In this document: positions 9,267 to 18,084 of the stretch, in pieces
Numbering within the stretch: the stretch's first letter is position 1
How the letters are laid out: each line of letters opens with the position of its first letter
NCBI GenBank assembly: GCA_021777105.1
Contig: JAIQZQ010000097.1
Span: forward strand, 1-64,000
Origin: Candidatus Anammoxibacter sp.
GTDB taxonomy: Bacteria > Planctomycetota > Brocadiia > Brocadiales > Anammoxibacteraceae
Direction: 5' to 3'
DNA: 64,000 nt
Made by a program: the position numbers and the translations under genes
The notes under the pieces: model-generated
Seen by the model: only the letters and a program-made list of their open reading frames with translations
Told to the model about the DNA's origin: nothing
Databases searched by the model: none

Positions 9267-9569
9267 ATGGAAAACGAAGATAACAACAAAAACGAGGAAG
9301 AAAAAGATAATATAGACATTGAAACCATTGACGTTCATATGTTTGATCTTGGATTAAAAGGCGCAACGGACAAATTGATGAGTTCTAATTTTATTTGCGG
9401 ATTAGGCGCGTTAGTTTCACTTGGTTTGGCATTTGCTTTTGGATTAATGTTTCTGATTGGCGGTGTAGGACTGCTTAAAGGCAAACATAGCGATACGGAG
9501 CATGCTGTAGAAGCTGGATTTAGCGAAGAAAGCGCCGGCGAAGCGTCTGAAGGCGAAGAGGAAGAATAA
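9267..9569 (+). CDS. Small single-span or hairpin membrane protein, unknown function
   Basis: 100 residues. The N-terminus is very acidic and lysine-rich, followed by a hydrophobic glycine-rich stretch at about 45-75 (ICGLGALVSLGLAFAFGLMF and on), then a tail rich in Glu that ends EGEEEE. Not recognised. It has its own consensus promoter, a strong SD (AAGGAG) and a terminator just downstream, so it is a well-expressed single-gene unit. The amphiphilic layout fits a small membrane protein with both charged ends in the cytoplasm if the hydrophobic part forms a hairpin. Confidence 0.7.
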   Translation: MENEDNNKNEEEKDNIDIETIDVHMFDLGLKGATDKLMSSNFICGLGALVSLGLAFAFGLMFLIGGVGLLKGKHSDTEHAVEAGFSEESAGEASEGEEEE

Positions 9570-9580
9570 ATTATTAATAA

Positions 9581-9606
9581 AAAGGACGCCTTGGGCGTCC
9601 TTTTTA
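9581..9606. terminator. Bidirectional rho-independent terminator
   Basis: AAAAGGACGCC and GGCGTCCTTTTT form a perfect GC-rich stem with a TTG loop and a T-run. It lies between the 100-residue membrane protein gene and the leftward cyclo-ligase gene. Confidence 0.9.
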
Positions 9607-9622
9607 CTTTTTCTTGCCCGTG

Positions 9623-10237
9623 TTAAATTTCAATAATTTCGTTTTCCGTAATAATCATATCAACGTTTTGATCATGTCCGAAACGTGGTATTTGCGGAAG
9701 TATTTGAAACTCAAACGCCACGGCCACTTTTGAGGTGGAGCTGTCGCACTTTTCAATTAAACGGTCGTAATATCCTCCGCCATAACCAACCCTACCCCCC
9801 TGCCTGTCAAAACCCAGACCCGGGGTGGCGATAAAATCTATCTCCTTCGGCGATATCTCTTTAACCGACCCTTCTATTGGCTCCAGTATCCCAAACCGCG
9901 ACCTTAACCAGTATTCGCTATCATCATTAATCCCTTCTGAAAGCAGCTCGTTAATATGCCCTTTTGACAAAGCGGAAAGCCTCAACATCTCCTCGCCCTT
10001 TTTAACCGTGGGCACAACAACGGTTTTACCCTGCTCATAAGCCGTCCGTATTACCTCCAACGTCCCAACCTCGCCACGCATGGCGACATATACAAGGATA
10101 GCCCCGCATTTTTTAAAAGATTTAAGTGAAATGAGCTTTTGTTGGATCGCATTGCTCCAATCAAACTCATCCTTTTCCGTCAACCCTTTGCGTTTTTCTA
10201 TAATACCGCGCCTGATCTCTATTTTATCGTTTATCAT
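9623..10237 (-). CDS. 5-formyltetrahydrofolate cyclo-ligase
   Basis: 204 residues, the usual length. It converts 5-formyl-THF to 5,10-methenyl-THF using ATP, in cytoplasmic one-carbon metabolism. The family signature is clear: ATPGLGFDRQGGRVGYGGGY followed by YDR, plus an N-terminal RRGIIEKRKGL segment corresponding to the substrate/ATP-binding start of the fold and VYVAMRGEVGT in the middle. Monocistronic as far as can be seen; it converges on the terminator at 9.6 kb. The ~290 bp upstream is AT-rich with no gene. Confidence 0.92.
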   Translation of the reverse strand: MINDKIEIRRGIIEKRKGLTEKDEFDWSNAIQQKLISLKSFKKCGAILVYVAMRGEVGTLEVIRTAYEQGKTVVVPTVKKGEEMLRLSALSKGHINELLSEGINDDSEYWLRSRFGILEPIEGSVKEISPKEIDFIATPGLGFDRQGGRVGYGGGYYDRLIEKCDSSTSKVAVAFEFQILPQIPRFGHDQNVDMIITENEIIEI

Positions 10238-10524
10238 TTTCCATTTTGCCTAATTTACTAAATCTGGATTTTAGTGTTTCTCAAAAATAAAAAGATTTTA
10301 CAAATTATACAAATTTCTCAGATTTTTTTGCCATGAAATCTAAATTGCAGGTGATTTAGTCTACAAATCTCTTTAAGCGTAAAAAACTTCTTCAAATTTG
10401 ATTAACAAACCTGCAGGCAAAAAAAAAGAGAAGCGCAAACTTATTGATTTGTCCGCACATCCCTTTTTTTAATTTTAAACATAATTAGCGAAGTTAATTG
10501 CCCAACCAATTCATATGTTCATGC

Positions 10525-11916
10525 TTAATAGAAAATCCTTAATGGCTGTTTTGTGGATTCGTCTTCACTTCTTGCAGCTCCGCTGCCTGATCCGGAACCA
10601 GAGCCGCCTCCCTCTCCCGGGGCCGGCCCATCTACAGGAATCGGTTTCGTTACCGCGCCTTTGCTGTCATCAGGCGCGCCGGCATTAAGCCACTCTTCGA
10701 TTAAATCAACCGCGTTTACAAGCTTGCCTGTTACCGGATGAGTCACCGTCCTTCCGTCGTTATTAGATTCATCAATTACAAAAGGAGAATTAGGGGGCAT
10801 ACGGTTGTCTCTTAACCTGCTCTTCAACTCGCTTCTATTCCAGCTAAAGTTTGTCTCACCAACAGAACTTTCTCCCAGAAGAGGTTCAATACCATCATCC
10901 GCGCCGTTTCGTATACCTTCAGCGGAAGACAAATCCATAAGATGGCACTCATTAGGGCATGTTTCCTCGCCATCGCCATTTGCGTCTCCGGCATGGCAGT
11001 TTATACATGCAATCGACCCGGCAAACCACGCCCCTGTCTGGTTGAAAAAAGGAGCCACATCACTCCATGTAACGTCCTTATCTCCCTCATATGACGCGCC
11101 GTTTCCATCATCTAACCCGGCGTCTGTTTCATCTACCCATGTTCCTATAAGACCGGTAGCGTTTGGGTTAGGATCATCGCAACAGCTATATTCATAATTG
11201 CCGGAAGAGTCGACTTTTATGAAAAAATCGCTGCCTGCCAGCTGAATATCATTGCCGTCATTGGTTGTTGAAACATCCGGCCCGTTCCTGTTAGACTCAT
11301 CAACCCTAAATTCCCATCCGGGAGGCATGCGATTGTCGCTAAGTCTTTTCCTTAACTCGCTTCCATGCCAGTTGAAGTTTACCGCTCCGACAAATTCTTC
11401 GCCAAGTATTGGTTCCGATCCGCCGTCAGCGCCGGCAAGCATGCCTTCGTGTGTCCCAAGGTTCATAAGATGACATTCAGGGGGACACTCTTCCTCGCCG
11501 TCATTATTAACATCGCCGGAGTGGCACCTGATACATGCCCAGCTTGCGAACTCGACCGGCCTGTCAAACCATGCCCTGTCCTGTGTAAATAAAGGCTGAA
11601 TATCGTTTTTATAACTTATCTCTGTTTTAGGTTGTTCAATGGTAATTGGGACTTTTAATTTAACGCTTTTTTTTCTAATTTTCCCAATTGAAATATTTAG
11701 CTGCGTGTCTCCCGGTTGCAATTTCTCCGCGTCTTGCAAATCAATCTTTATATAAATATTCTCATTTTTACCAAACGATTTATCATCCGTTGCAAAATCC
11801 CCTCTTTTGCTAATTTCCACATTGTCATTGGCTCTTGCAATATTCAATTGAAACAATACCAAAGCAAAACAGATAAAAAAAAGAACACACCATTTCTTTT
11901 TCAACAAATCCGCCAT
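10525..11916 (-). CDS. Secreted protein with two CxxCH haem-binding modules
   Basis: 463 residues. The signal peptide runs to about residue 29 (FALVLFQLNIARA). After a short beta domain, two homologous ~130-residue modules follow. Each starts with a Q/F-x-aromatic segment (DIQPLFTQDRAWF, DVAPFFNQTGAWF) and carries CIRCHSG or CINCHAG, then GDxNxDGEExCPxECHLM, GADxGxEP and NRMPP. The CxxCH sites imply covalent haem c; the DxNxDGEE acidic loop looks like a calcium site. The fold resembles planctomycete-type cytochrome c domains. Electron transfer in the periplasm is inferred. The C-terminus is Gly/Ser-rich. GGGGAT precedes the ATG. The secreted sugar dehydrogenase gene lies upstream on the same strand, 240 bp away, a possible electron donor. 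Confidence 0.75.
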   Translation of the reverse strand: MADLLKKKWCVLFFICFALVLFQLNIARANDNVEISKRGDFATDDKSFGKNENIYIKIDLQDAEKLQPGDTQLNISIGKIRKKSVKLKVPITIEQPKTEISYKNDIQPLFTQDRAWFDRPVEFASWACIRCHSGDVNNDGEEECPPECHLMNLGTHEGMLAGADGGSEPILGEEFVGAVNFNWHGSELRKRLSDNRMPPGWEFRVDESNRNGPDVSTTNDGNDIQLAGSDFFIKVDSSGNYEYSCCDDPNPNATGLIGTWVDETDAGLDDGNGASYEGDKDVTWSDVAPFFNQTGAWFAGSIACINCHAGDANGDGEETCPNECHLMDLSSAEGIRNGADDGIEPLLGESSVGETNFSWNRSELKSRLRDNRMPPNSPFVIDESNNDGRTVTHPVTGKLVNAVDLIEEWLNAGAPDDSKGAVTKPIPVDGPAPGEGGGSGSGSGSGAARSEDESTKQPLRIFY

Positions 11917-12155
11917 ATTAGATCCCCTTAAATTGTTAAAATTTATTATCTTACTAAAGTAGACTTATTCCTCTTCCCCCCCTTTCTTTCTTATTTTGAG
12001 CAAAACGCAGTTTGAAAATAAACAGCCTATGCCTAACCGGGATAAACCGGAAAAATAAAAAGGTTAAATCCTAAGCTGTATTTCTCAAGATATTTTGTTA
12101 AAATACCAGCAACATATACCGTATTCTAAAAACTTATTAGCGCTACTCAATCTTT

Positions 12156-13781
12156 CTAATTATATTTAACCTCAACAAACTCGTTTGCGCCGGCTCTATT
12201 ATTGAGCTGAAACTCGCCGGCTTTATCAGGAAGAGCCCAGCTAATCCAATTTAATCCCTCCTTAACCGCGTTTATTGTAAATTGAAACTTGCCGGCTTCA
12301 TTAATAACAACAGTATCAGGCTTTATTATAATGTTTTGTTCAGGAAATGATTTAATCCGCTTTTCAATAGAAACCGGCAATTCATACTCTAAATTTGCAA
12401 TACTAAGCTCGCAAAAAGCGGTTTCACCCAAATCTATAAACAATTTCTTGCGTCTGCCAACCCCTTCTATCAAAACACGATTACAGTCAACATTAAATTC
12501 CACAGGCAATTTAGGCTCCGGGTCAGGCGTTGGTTCCGGCGTTAATGGATCAACAATTTTAAAAACAATCCCGTTGGAATAATCCAAAACATAAAGTTCG
12601 CCCTGCTCGTCCTCTCCGAACGAACTGATCTGAAAACCGGTTTGCAGCAACGTGTCGCGCCTCCACTCATCCAGCGCATTTTCAGCAAGCGTCCAGATCG
12701 CGCCGAAAGCAAAATCTCCGAAAATATAGAGGCCTTCCAAACCGGGCAGTTCCGATCCCCTGTAAACATGTCCCCCAATAATTGCAACGCCCTCCTCATG
12801 AGTATATTCCGCTATAGGCGGCGTAAGCCCTGTTTCATCGCACTCAAATACGGATTTGGAAAAACATTTGTTGCCTTCCTTAACGCTCCACCCGTAATTG
12901 CCGCCCGGTTCAACTAAATCAATCTCTTCACGCGCCCTCTGACCAACATCGCCGGCAAAAAGCCTTCCGCTTAAACTATCAAAAGAGAACTTCCACGGAT
13001 TTCTAAAACCATAAGCAAAAATCTCGTCCGCGCCGTCAACGCCGACAAACGGATTATCCAACGGTATTGAATACGGGGCCGCGCCGTCAACATCTATGCG
13101 TAAAATAGCCCCAAGTAAAGTATCTTTGTCCTGCCCATTGCCGGAGCCGTCATTGGCCGGCCCTCCATCGCCAACGCCAATGTAAAGATATCCATCAGGG
13201 CCAAATAGAAGCTGCCCTCCATTGTGTATATTTGTGGGTTGATCAACGGCAAGAATTACCCTTTCAGAGATGTCCGCGCGGTCAGGATCGTCATCAGATA
13301 CCCTATATTCCGCGATTATAGTTTTTAGCCCTTTTATCTCTTCAGACGATATCTTAATTGCTTCATTGTTATCGCCGGAATCATCACTGTTATTATCGTC
13401 GCTATCATTATCACCAAAGCCGTCAACCATTGTATAATTTACAAATAAACGGCCGTTTGACGCAAAATCAGGATGAAACGCCAAGCCTAACAAACCGGTT
13501 TCCGTGCCGTCTAAAACAACTTTATCCCTTATATCCAGAAACGGCTTTTTAAGAGCCCGGTCGGCTTTAATAATTTTAATAATGCCGGATTGTTCTAAAA
13601 CAAATAAACGATTGCCGCCGTCTCCCGCGTTCGTTACCTGAACAGGTTTTGAGAATCTTGAAGCTACCTCAATTAGCTTAACGATAGGCTCCTCTTCATG
13701 CTCTCCCAAGGCCATGGAGTGATTTACGCAAAACAAAACGATGGATATTAAGCTTATCCTTTTAATAAACGCCTTCAACAT
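12156..13781 (-). CDS. Secreted PQQ-type sugar (glucose/sorbosone) dehydrogenase-like protein
   Basis: 541 residues with an N-terminal signal peptide (LISIVLFCVNHSMALGE). Residues ~30-410 form the six-bladed propeller of the GSDH family: LGLAFHPDFASNGRLFVNYT, GGQLLFGPDGYLYIGVGDGG, and FRNPWKFSFDSLSGRLFAGD with VGQRAREEIDLVEPGGNYGW. These proteins oxidise sugars with PQQ, though some family members have other substrates. After a proline-rich linker (PTPDPEPKLP), a ~100-residue C-terminal beta domain contains FTINAVKEGLNWISWALP; the same domain type ends the secreted protein at 49.8 kb. An Asp/Asn-rich insert (GDNDSDDNNSDDSGDNN) may bind calcium. Confidence 0.85.
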   Translation of the reverse strand: MLKAFIKRISLISIVLFCVNHSMALGEHEEEPIVKLIEVASRFSKPVQVTNAGDGGNRLFVLEQSGIIKIIKADRALKKPFLDIRDKVVLDGTETGLLGLAFHPDFASNGRLFVNYTMVDGFGDNDSDDNNSDDSGDNNEAIKISSEEIKGLKTIIAEYRVSDDDPDRADISERVILAVDQPTNIHNGGQLLFGPDGYLYIGVGDGGPANDGSGNGQDKDTLLGAILRIDVDGAAPYSIPLDNPFVGVDGADEIFAYGFRNPWKFSFDSLSGRLFAGDVGQRAREEIDLVEPGGNYGWSVKEGNKCFSKSVFECDETGLTPPIAEYTHEEGVAIIGGHVYRGSELPGLEGLYIFGDFAFGAIWTLAENALDEWRRDTLLQTGFQISSFGEDEQGELYVLDYSNGIVFKIVDPLTPEPTPDPEPKLPVEFNVDCNRVLIEGVGRRKKLFIDLGETAFCELSIANLEYELPVSIEKRIKSFPEQNIIIKPDTVVINEAGKFQFTINAVKEGLNWISWALPDKAGEFQLNNRAGANEFVEVKYN

Positions 13782-13976
13782 TTCATATATCCTTCAACGC
13801 CTAACCATAGGCAACATTCATAGCCTTTGTTCCTTAATTTCAGCGAAAAAACAAAAGACAGTTGCGATGGAGTCTCAATTGCAAAGAGGATATATTATCA
13901 CAAGATTTCTCAAAGTCAAATAAAAAGGGATATTAAGAGGCTGCGCAATAGCTTTATGATTTACGGCAAGTTTGTA

Positions 13977-14195
13977 TAGTCAAACAAATCAAGATTTCGG
14001 AAAATAATATTGCCGTAAGGTTATATTCAATCGCAATTAAATAAAACCCTAAATGGTAAATTCCAGCTACTTCTGCCTGCCGGGGTTTGGGAGCGAGGTG
14101 TGAAATAAAACCCTAAATGGTAAATCCCAACTACCTCCGCATTTTGGAGTTAAGGCTTTAGCCTTTTATTCCTCAACTAATTCCGAAAACCTAAT
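13977..14195. repeat. Intergenic composite repeat, family C, copy 1
   Basis: This gene-free stretch between the sugar dehydrogenase and J-protein genes holds a leader with AAACAAATCAAGATTTCGG, then two blocks of AAAACCCTAAATGGTAAAT, then TTTTGGAGTTAAGGCTTTAG and CCTTTTATTC. The same order recurs at 43.9-44.1 kb and 61.2-61.4 kb. Here the AAAACCC block is duplicated. AAGGCTTTAGCCTTTT is itself a small palindrome. Confidence 0.75.
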
Positions 14196-14214
14196 GCTTT
14201 TGAGTATGTTTGCA

Positions 14215-14619
14215 TTAATTCTGTTTTAGATGTTTTTCAATCTCTTTAAACGCTTCATTTAGTTTGCTTGTTAGATTGTTTGAAATCTCTCTTTTGGCCG
14301 GCTCATTAGAGTGGCGGTCGGGATGGTATTTTTTCAACAGCTCTTTCCATGCTTTTTTTGCAGTTTCAAGGTCTGAGCCGTAAGGTATTTCAAGGTTGGC
14401 GTAATATTGCGCGAGCTTATCGTCGCGGTTTGAGGGTTTGCTCTCTTTATAGCCGCTGTTGTTATAGGAACTTTTATGTTCGTTGCCGTAAGAACTTTCT
14501 TTATAGTGATATTTGTTTTGGCGCTGTTGTTCTCTTTTGTTCTGCCGGTTTTCCAGTTTATCCAACCGGGAACTGATGTCGGCCTGAATTATATCAATAA
14601 TTCGTTTAAATAAAGCCAT
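14215..14619 (-). CDS. Protein with a C-terminal J domain
   Basis: 134 residues from the ATG at 14619 (MALFKRIID); a GTG at 14679 would add 20 residues with no better SD. An N-terminal amphipathic/coiled region and a Lys/Asn/Ser-rich linker lead to a C-terminal J domain with KKYHPDRHSNE, so the HPD tripeptide needed to stimulate Hsp70 is intact. It is the last gene of the leftward chemosensory cluster. A role with Hsp70 is expected from the family; a link to the chemoreceptor array is only positional. Confidence 0.75.
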   Translation of the reverse strand: MALFKRIIDIIQADISSRLDKLENRQNKREQQRQNKYHYKESSYGNEHKSSYNNSGYKESKPSNRDDKLAQYYANLEIPYGSDLETAKKAWKELLKKYHPDRHSNEPAKREISNNLTSKLNEAFKEIEKHLKQN

Positions 14620-14698
14620 GAGATTTGCCGTTTGCTTCGTTTTTAGGCTTGCGGTAAATATGGAAGATGGTAAAAACACAACCGGGATGTTGTGTTCT

Positions 14699-15316
14699 TT
14701 AAGATTTCAGACTTTCAATCTCTTTTTTCAGACTTTCGTTTTCCTTTTGCAAATCCTCTATCTTTTTCTCAAGCGCGGAATCGCCTGACTTGCCCTGTGG
14801 CACATCATTTCGTTGAACACCAACTGAGAAATCCTTATCGCCTGTAATAAACCGGGTCATTATCCATGAGAACTGCGCTTGCGATTCTATTGAAAGTCCG
14901 GCATCACCGCCGGCAGGAGAGGCAAGGCTTAAGTTTCTGCCCGCTATTACCCACGGAGTAAGCAAATGGAGCACGCCCATGCTGTCTTCAAGTTTAGTCT
15001 TTGCGCCGCCTGCAATCATATTGACTATTTCGCCCATGGTGTCTTCAACATCTTCGTCAACGGTTTCAGCCTCCATTCCAAGCATAGCCCCGGCAAGGTG
15101 GCATGACGCGCCGCCTGACGCAAAAACAGCAATCTTGCCCATGTACTTGTCGCCAAAAAAGTGAAGCGATGAGATAAGATCGGTTGAAATCTTTTTTTCG
15201 TCCTGCGCAAAAGAGTCCTCTGCCTTTACTTCCAACATCAACATGCTGGTAAACACTTCAGAAGTCGCCTCTTTTATAGCGGTTATTATTTTTTCTTCCA
15301 GTGGGTCAAGATCCAT
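14699..15316 (-). CDS. cheX: CheX-like CheY-P phosphatase
   Basis: 205 residues. Residues 1-150 match the CheC/CheX fold: YMGKIAVFASGGASCHLAGA, then DTMGEIVNMIAGGAKTKLED, which carries the paired acidic/Asn phosphatase positions (E..N) of the family. CheX dephosphorylates CheY-P. The last ~35 residues are a coiled coil (LQKENESLKKEIESLKS) not usual for CheX, perhaps for oligomerisation. GAGGATAATC just before the start provides the SD. Directly downstream of cheB in the cluster; with no stand-alone CheY in view, its target may be the REC domain of the CheA hybrid. Confidence 0.82.
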   Translation of the reverse strand: MDLDPLEEKIITAIKEATSEVFTSMLMLEVKAEDSFAQDEKKISTDLISSLHFFGDKYMGKIAVFASGGASCHLAGAMLGMEAETVDEDVEDTMGEIVNMIAGGAKTKLEDSMGVLHLLTPWVIAGRNLSLASPAGGDAGLSIESQAQFSWIMTRFITGDKDFSVGVQRNDVPQGKSGDSALEKKIEDLQKENESLKKEIESLKS

Positions 15317-15558
15317 CCGATTATCCTCCTAGATATATCTAACGATATTCGTTAATACAATTTAGCCGAATATTATAGTCTATTATCAAGCCGTTTTCTC
15401 TATAAAAATAAATATATTATAATAATTTGAGGAAATTTGAGATTTATTTGCCATATTTGGCAATTATATCGTGTTATTTACCCGCCAACCGGACTCTATT
15501 CGTAAATTTTTAAAAGCTTATCATTGCAAATTACACTTGAGACCTATAACGTTGTTAT

Positions 15559-16647
15559 TTACCGTTTATTCTGAATAATTGATCTAACCGCGCCTGGTAT
15601 TTTATCAAGCGGCAAAACTTTATCCACCAATTCGGTTTCCACAGCGCTGCCTGGCATCCCCCAGACAACACTTGTTTCCTCGTCCTGGGCAATTGCATAA
15701 CATCCTGCCCGTTTTAATGGAGCAAGCCCTTTGGAGCCGTCCGTTCCCATGCCGGTTAAAATTATTGCAATTGTATTGCCTCCATATACTGTTGCCGCAG
15801 ACCTAAATAGAACATCAACAGAAGGCCTGCAACCATTTTCCCTCGCAATTGTATTTATAACAGTTATAACCTCGCCGTTACTGTTTTTACTCAAAAGCAT
15901 ATGTTGACCACCCGGAGCAATATAAACATGATCATTTCTAACAACGCTATTGTCAAGACATTCAATAACTTTATGTTTACATTTAATATCAAGGCTTTTT
16001 GCAAGAGATTGTGTAAAGGTGGGAGGCATATGTTGGACTATGAAAATAGGCAAATCCACGTTTTCAGAGAGTTTCGGCAATATGTTTACCAACGCTTTCG
16101 GTCCTCCGGTGGATACACCGATAAGCACGGCCATAACAGACTTCAACGGTTTTGACGCGGTTTTCCTGAGGGCGGTAACAATATGATGCGTGGGCGCCTT
16201 TGTTTTTTTTATATGCCCGCGTTTTGTAAAAAACAAATGTATTTTTGGAATCAGTTTGCTATTGAGCCGCTCAATATTCTCCTCCATGTTGTCGCTTTCA
16301 GGCTTTTTAACAAAATCAAACGCGCCGGCTTCCAACGCCATGATTGTGTAGTCAGCTCCGCTTTTTGTATGGGAACTCACCATAATCGATCCGATCTCCG
16401 GCATACCGGGATCCAAAGAATTTATCTTCTGTATTGCCTCTAAAGTTTGAAATCCATCCATCTCCGGCATCTCAACATCGAGAGTTACCAAGTCCGGGCG
16501 ATTGGTCTCAATAAATTCAATAGCTTTTACTCCGTTCCTGACAGAGCCAATTACCTCAATGTATTCTTCTTTTTTTAGTAAATCTTCGATAATAGAGCGA
16601 AAAATACGAGAATCATCTACTATAAGTATTTTTAATTTGTTTTCCAT
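15559..16647 (-). CDS. cheB: Chemotaxis response regulator methylesterase CheB
   Basis: 362 residues, standard length. The N-terminal receiver has ILIVDDSRIFRSII and DLVTLDVEMPEMDG with the phosphoacceptor Asp. The C-terminal methylesterase has IGVSTGGPKAL (catalytic Ser), VQHMPPTFTQSLAKSLD (His) and ILTGMGTDGSKGL (Asp). It removes methyl groups from, and deamidates glutamines in, chemoreceptors. The partner methyltransferase CheR is absent from the window. The PilZ gene is 9 bp upstream, indicating co-transcription. Confidence 0.95.
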   Translation of the reverse strand: MENKLKILIVDDSRIFRSIIEDLLKKEEYIEVIGSVRNGVKAIEFIETNRPDLVTLDVEMPEMDGFQTLEAIQKINSLDPGMPEIGSIMVSSHTKSGADYTIMALEAGAFDFVKKPESDNMEENIERLNSKLIPKIHLFFTKRGHIKKTKAPTHHIVTALRKTASKPLKSVMAVLIGVSTGGPKALVNILPKLSENVDLPIFIVQHMPPTFTQSLAKSLDIKCKHKVIECLDNSVVRNDHVYIAPGGQHMLLSKNSNGEVITVINTIARENGCRPSVDVLFRSAATVYGGNTIAIILTGMGTDGSKGLAPLKRAGCYAIAQDEETSVVWGMPGSAVETELVDKVLPLDKIPGAVRSIIQNKR

Positions 16648-16656
16648 TGACAGGGC

Positions 16657-16995
16657 CTAAAATTTAAACCATCTAATTAAACTTTCAATCACTTCAATAT
16701 CATCTTGCGAAACATTTAACAATTGAAAACCGTTATCGTAAATATCCGGATTATCAGACTTTTTACACCAGGCGCATTTTGCGTTAAAGAAGATTTCAGA
16801 GCCTTTCCCAATCTCATCAGGCAATTCCATTTTACATTGAAAAACATAACCTGCTACAAATGGTTTTTCGCTTATTAGCATCATACCTTCAATAGTAATG
16901 TCCACCATACGGCCAACTTGCTTGTTGCTGTCTCTATCAAAGACCTTTAAATAATATAAAAGATTTCTTCTCTTAAGACGTTTTTTCTCAACCAT
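16657..16995 (-). CDS. PilZ-domain protein
   Basis: 112 residues consisting of one PilZ domain. The N-terminal basic run EKKRLKRRNLLYYL corresponds to the RxxxR c-di-GMP-contacting segment, and DITIEGMML to the D/NxSxxG motif, with Thr in place of Ser. The end (LLNVSQDDIEVIESLIRWF) is the usual terminal helix. It probably acts as a small c-di-GMP effector within the chemosensory cluster, between cheB and the periplasmic repeat protein. GAGGAG lies a few bases before the ATG. Confidence 0.8.
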   Translation of the reverse strand: MVEKKRLKRRNLLYYLKVFDRDSNKQVGRMVDITIEGMMLISEKPFVAGYVFQCKMELPDEIGKGSEIFFNAKCAWCKKSDNPDIYDNGFQLLNVSQDDIEVIESLIRWFKF

Positions 16996-17053
16996 CTATA
17001 ACTCCTCTTATTATTTACCTTTTGTCATTTGGAAATGGCAAATGCTTCTCCCG

Positions 17054-18046
17054 CTAATCTTGCGCAACAATATCCTTAAGTGTGTTAATCTGGTTTAACA
17101 AATACTGAATCATAACTGCTTGTTGATGAACGTCGGAAGGCGTTTTTCCTGCAGACGGAATAGCCAATGGGGTGCTGCTGATTGTGTTGGTCGCCATCTT
17201 GAGAAGATTAACCTCGGCGATTATGATTTGGGTCTGCACATATACGTCAACCGACCGAATCAAGGAAACCGCTGATAATTGTGGAACAGGAACAATATTC
17301 ATATTAAACTCTTGCCGATACTTGTTGATGACGCGCCTGGCATTTAAACACTCGGCAAACACGTCCGCCGGTTTTAAGCCTGGTTTCCCGGCCGGCGGGT
17401 TTACTTTAAAACGGCACACCGGATCAATTTGGCTTAAGATTGATTTAACATCCGTAACAGCGCGGCTTATTTCGGAAAACACGGTGTTCGGATCTATATT
17501 TTCCTGTCTGGTAAGGGCGCTTAATTTTATAAACAGATTAAGCATTCCCTGAAAAACGTCTGTAGGTGATTTGTCTGAAAACTTCCCCTCCTCTTCAGGC
17601 AAATCGTTGATTTTAAGGGCGAACGCTGCTCTCCAGATATCACCAAGCATCAGTTCCAGAAGCGGCTTTACATCAGCCGGAGTGTATTTCATGGGCCTGA
17701 CAATAACCTGCGGAATTGGCCTGATATTAATCTGAATATCAAAATCATATATCCTGTTTACGCAGGCAACCGCAAGCTGATAAACGTGCATAGGGCCAAG
17801 GCCTTTTTCAACACTTGCCGTAGGTTGCGGCTGTTTAATCTGCCCGGCATCCAACATAACGTCCAAAGACCGATTCAAAAGATCGACCAATACAAAAACA
17901 TCGCTTGGAGTGACCTTAGCGGTTTTTGCGGCTATTGACGGTTGTCCTCCCTCCTGAGAAGCCGCCGGCCTGCTGATTACGGTAAATGCTAAAATAAAAA
18001 CTAAAAATATTGCGAACAACTTACGTTTAAAATGAATTCTATACAT
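17054..18046 (-). CDS. Periplasmic protein built from ~7 helical repeats, unknown family
   Basis: 330 residues from the ATG at 18046, chosen because AAAGGGAAC lies just upstream and it begins a good signal peptide (MYRIHFKRKLFAIFLVF, ending near PAASQ). A start at 18085 would overlap the upstream stop by one base but puts 13 odd residues before the leader. The mature part repeats a motif (T/S)P(S/A)DV followed by a hydrophobic helix: TPSDVFVLVDLLN, GPMHVYQLAVACVN, TPADVKPLLELML, SPTDVFQGMLNLF, KPADVFAECLNARR, RSVDVYVQTQIII and TPSDVHQQAVMIQ. Not recognised as a known family. Placed inside the che cluster, it may be a periplasmic ligand- or partner-binding component of the receptor; that is inference. 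Confidence 0.75.
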   Translation of the reverse strand: MYRIHFKRKLFAIFLVFILAFTVISRPAASQEGGQPSIAAKTAKVTPSDVFVLVDLLNRSLDVMLDAGQIKQPQPTASVEKGLGPMHVYQLAVACVNRIYDFDIQINIRPIPQVIVRPMKYTPADVKPLLELMLGDIWRAAFALKINDLPEEEGKFSDKSPTDVFQGMLNLFIKLSALTRQENIDPNTVFSEISRAVTDVKSILSQIDPVCRFKVNPPAGKPGLKPADVFAECLNARRVINKYRQEFNMNIVPVPQLSAVSLIRSVDVYVQTQIIIAEVNLLKMATNTISSTPLAIPSAGKTPSDVHQQAVMIQYLLNQINTLKDIVAQD

Positions 18047-18084
18047 TGTTCCCTTTCTTATAAATAACAAATAATTAATTCGCA

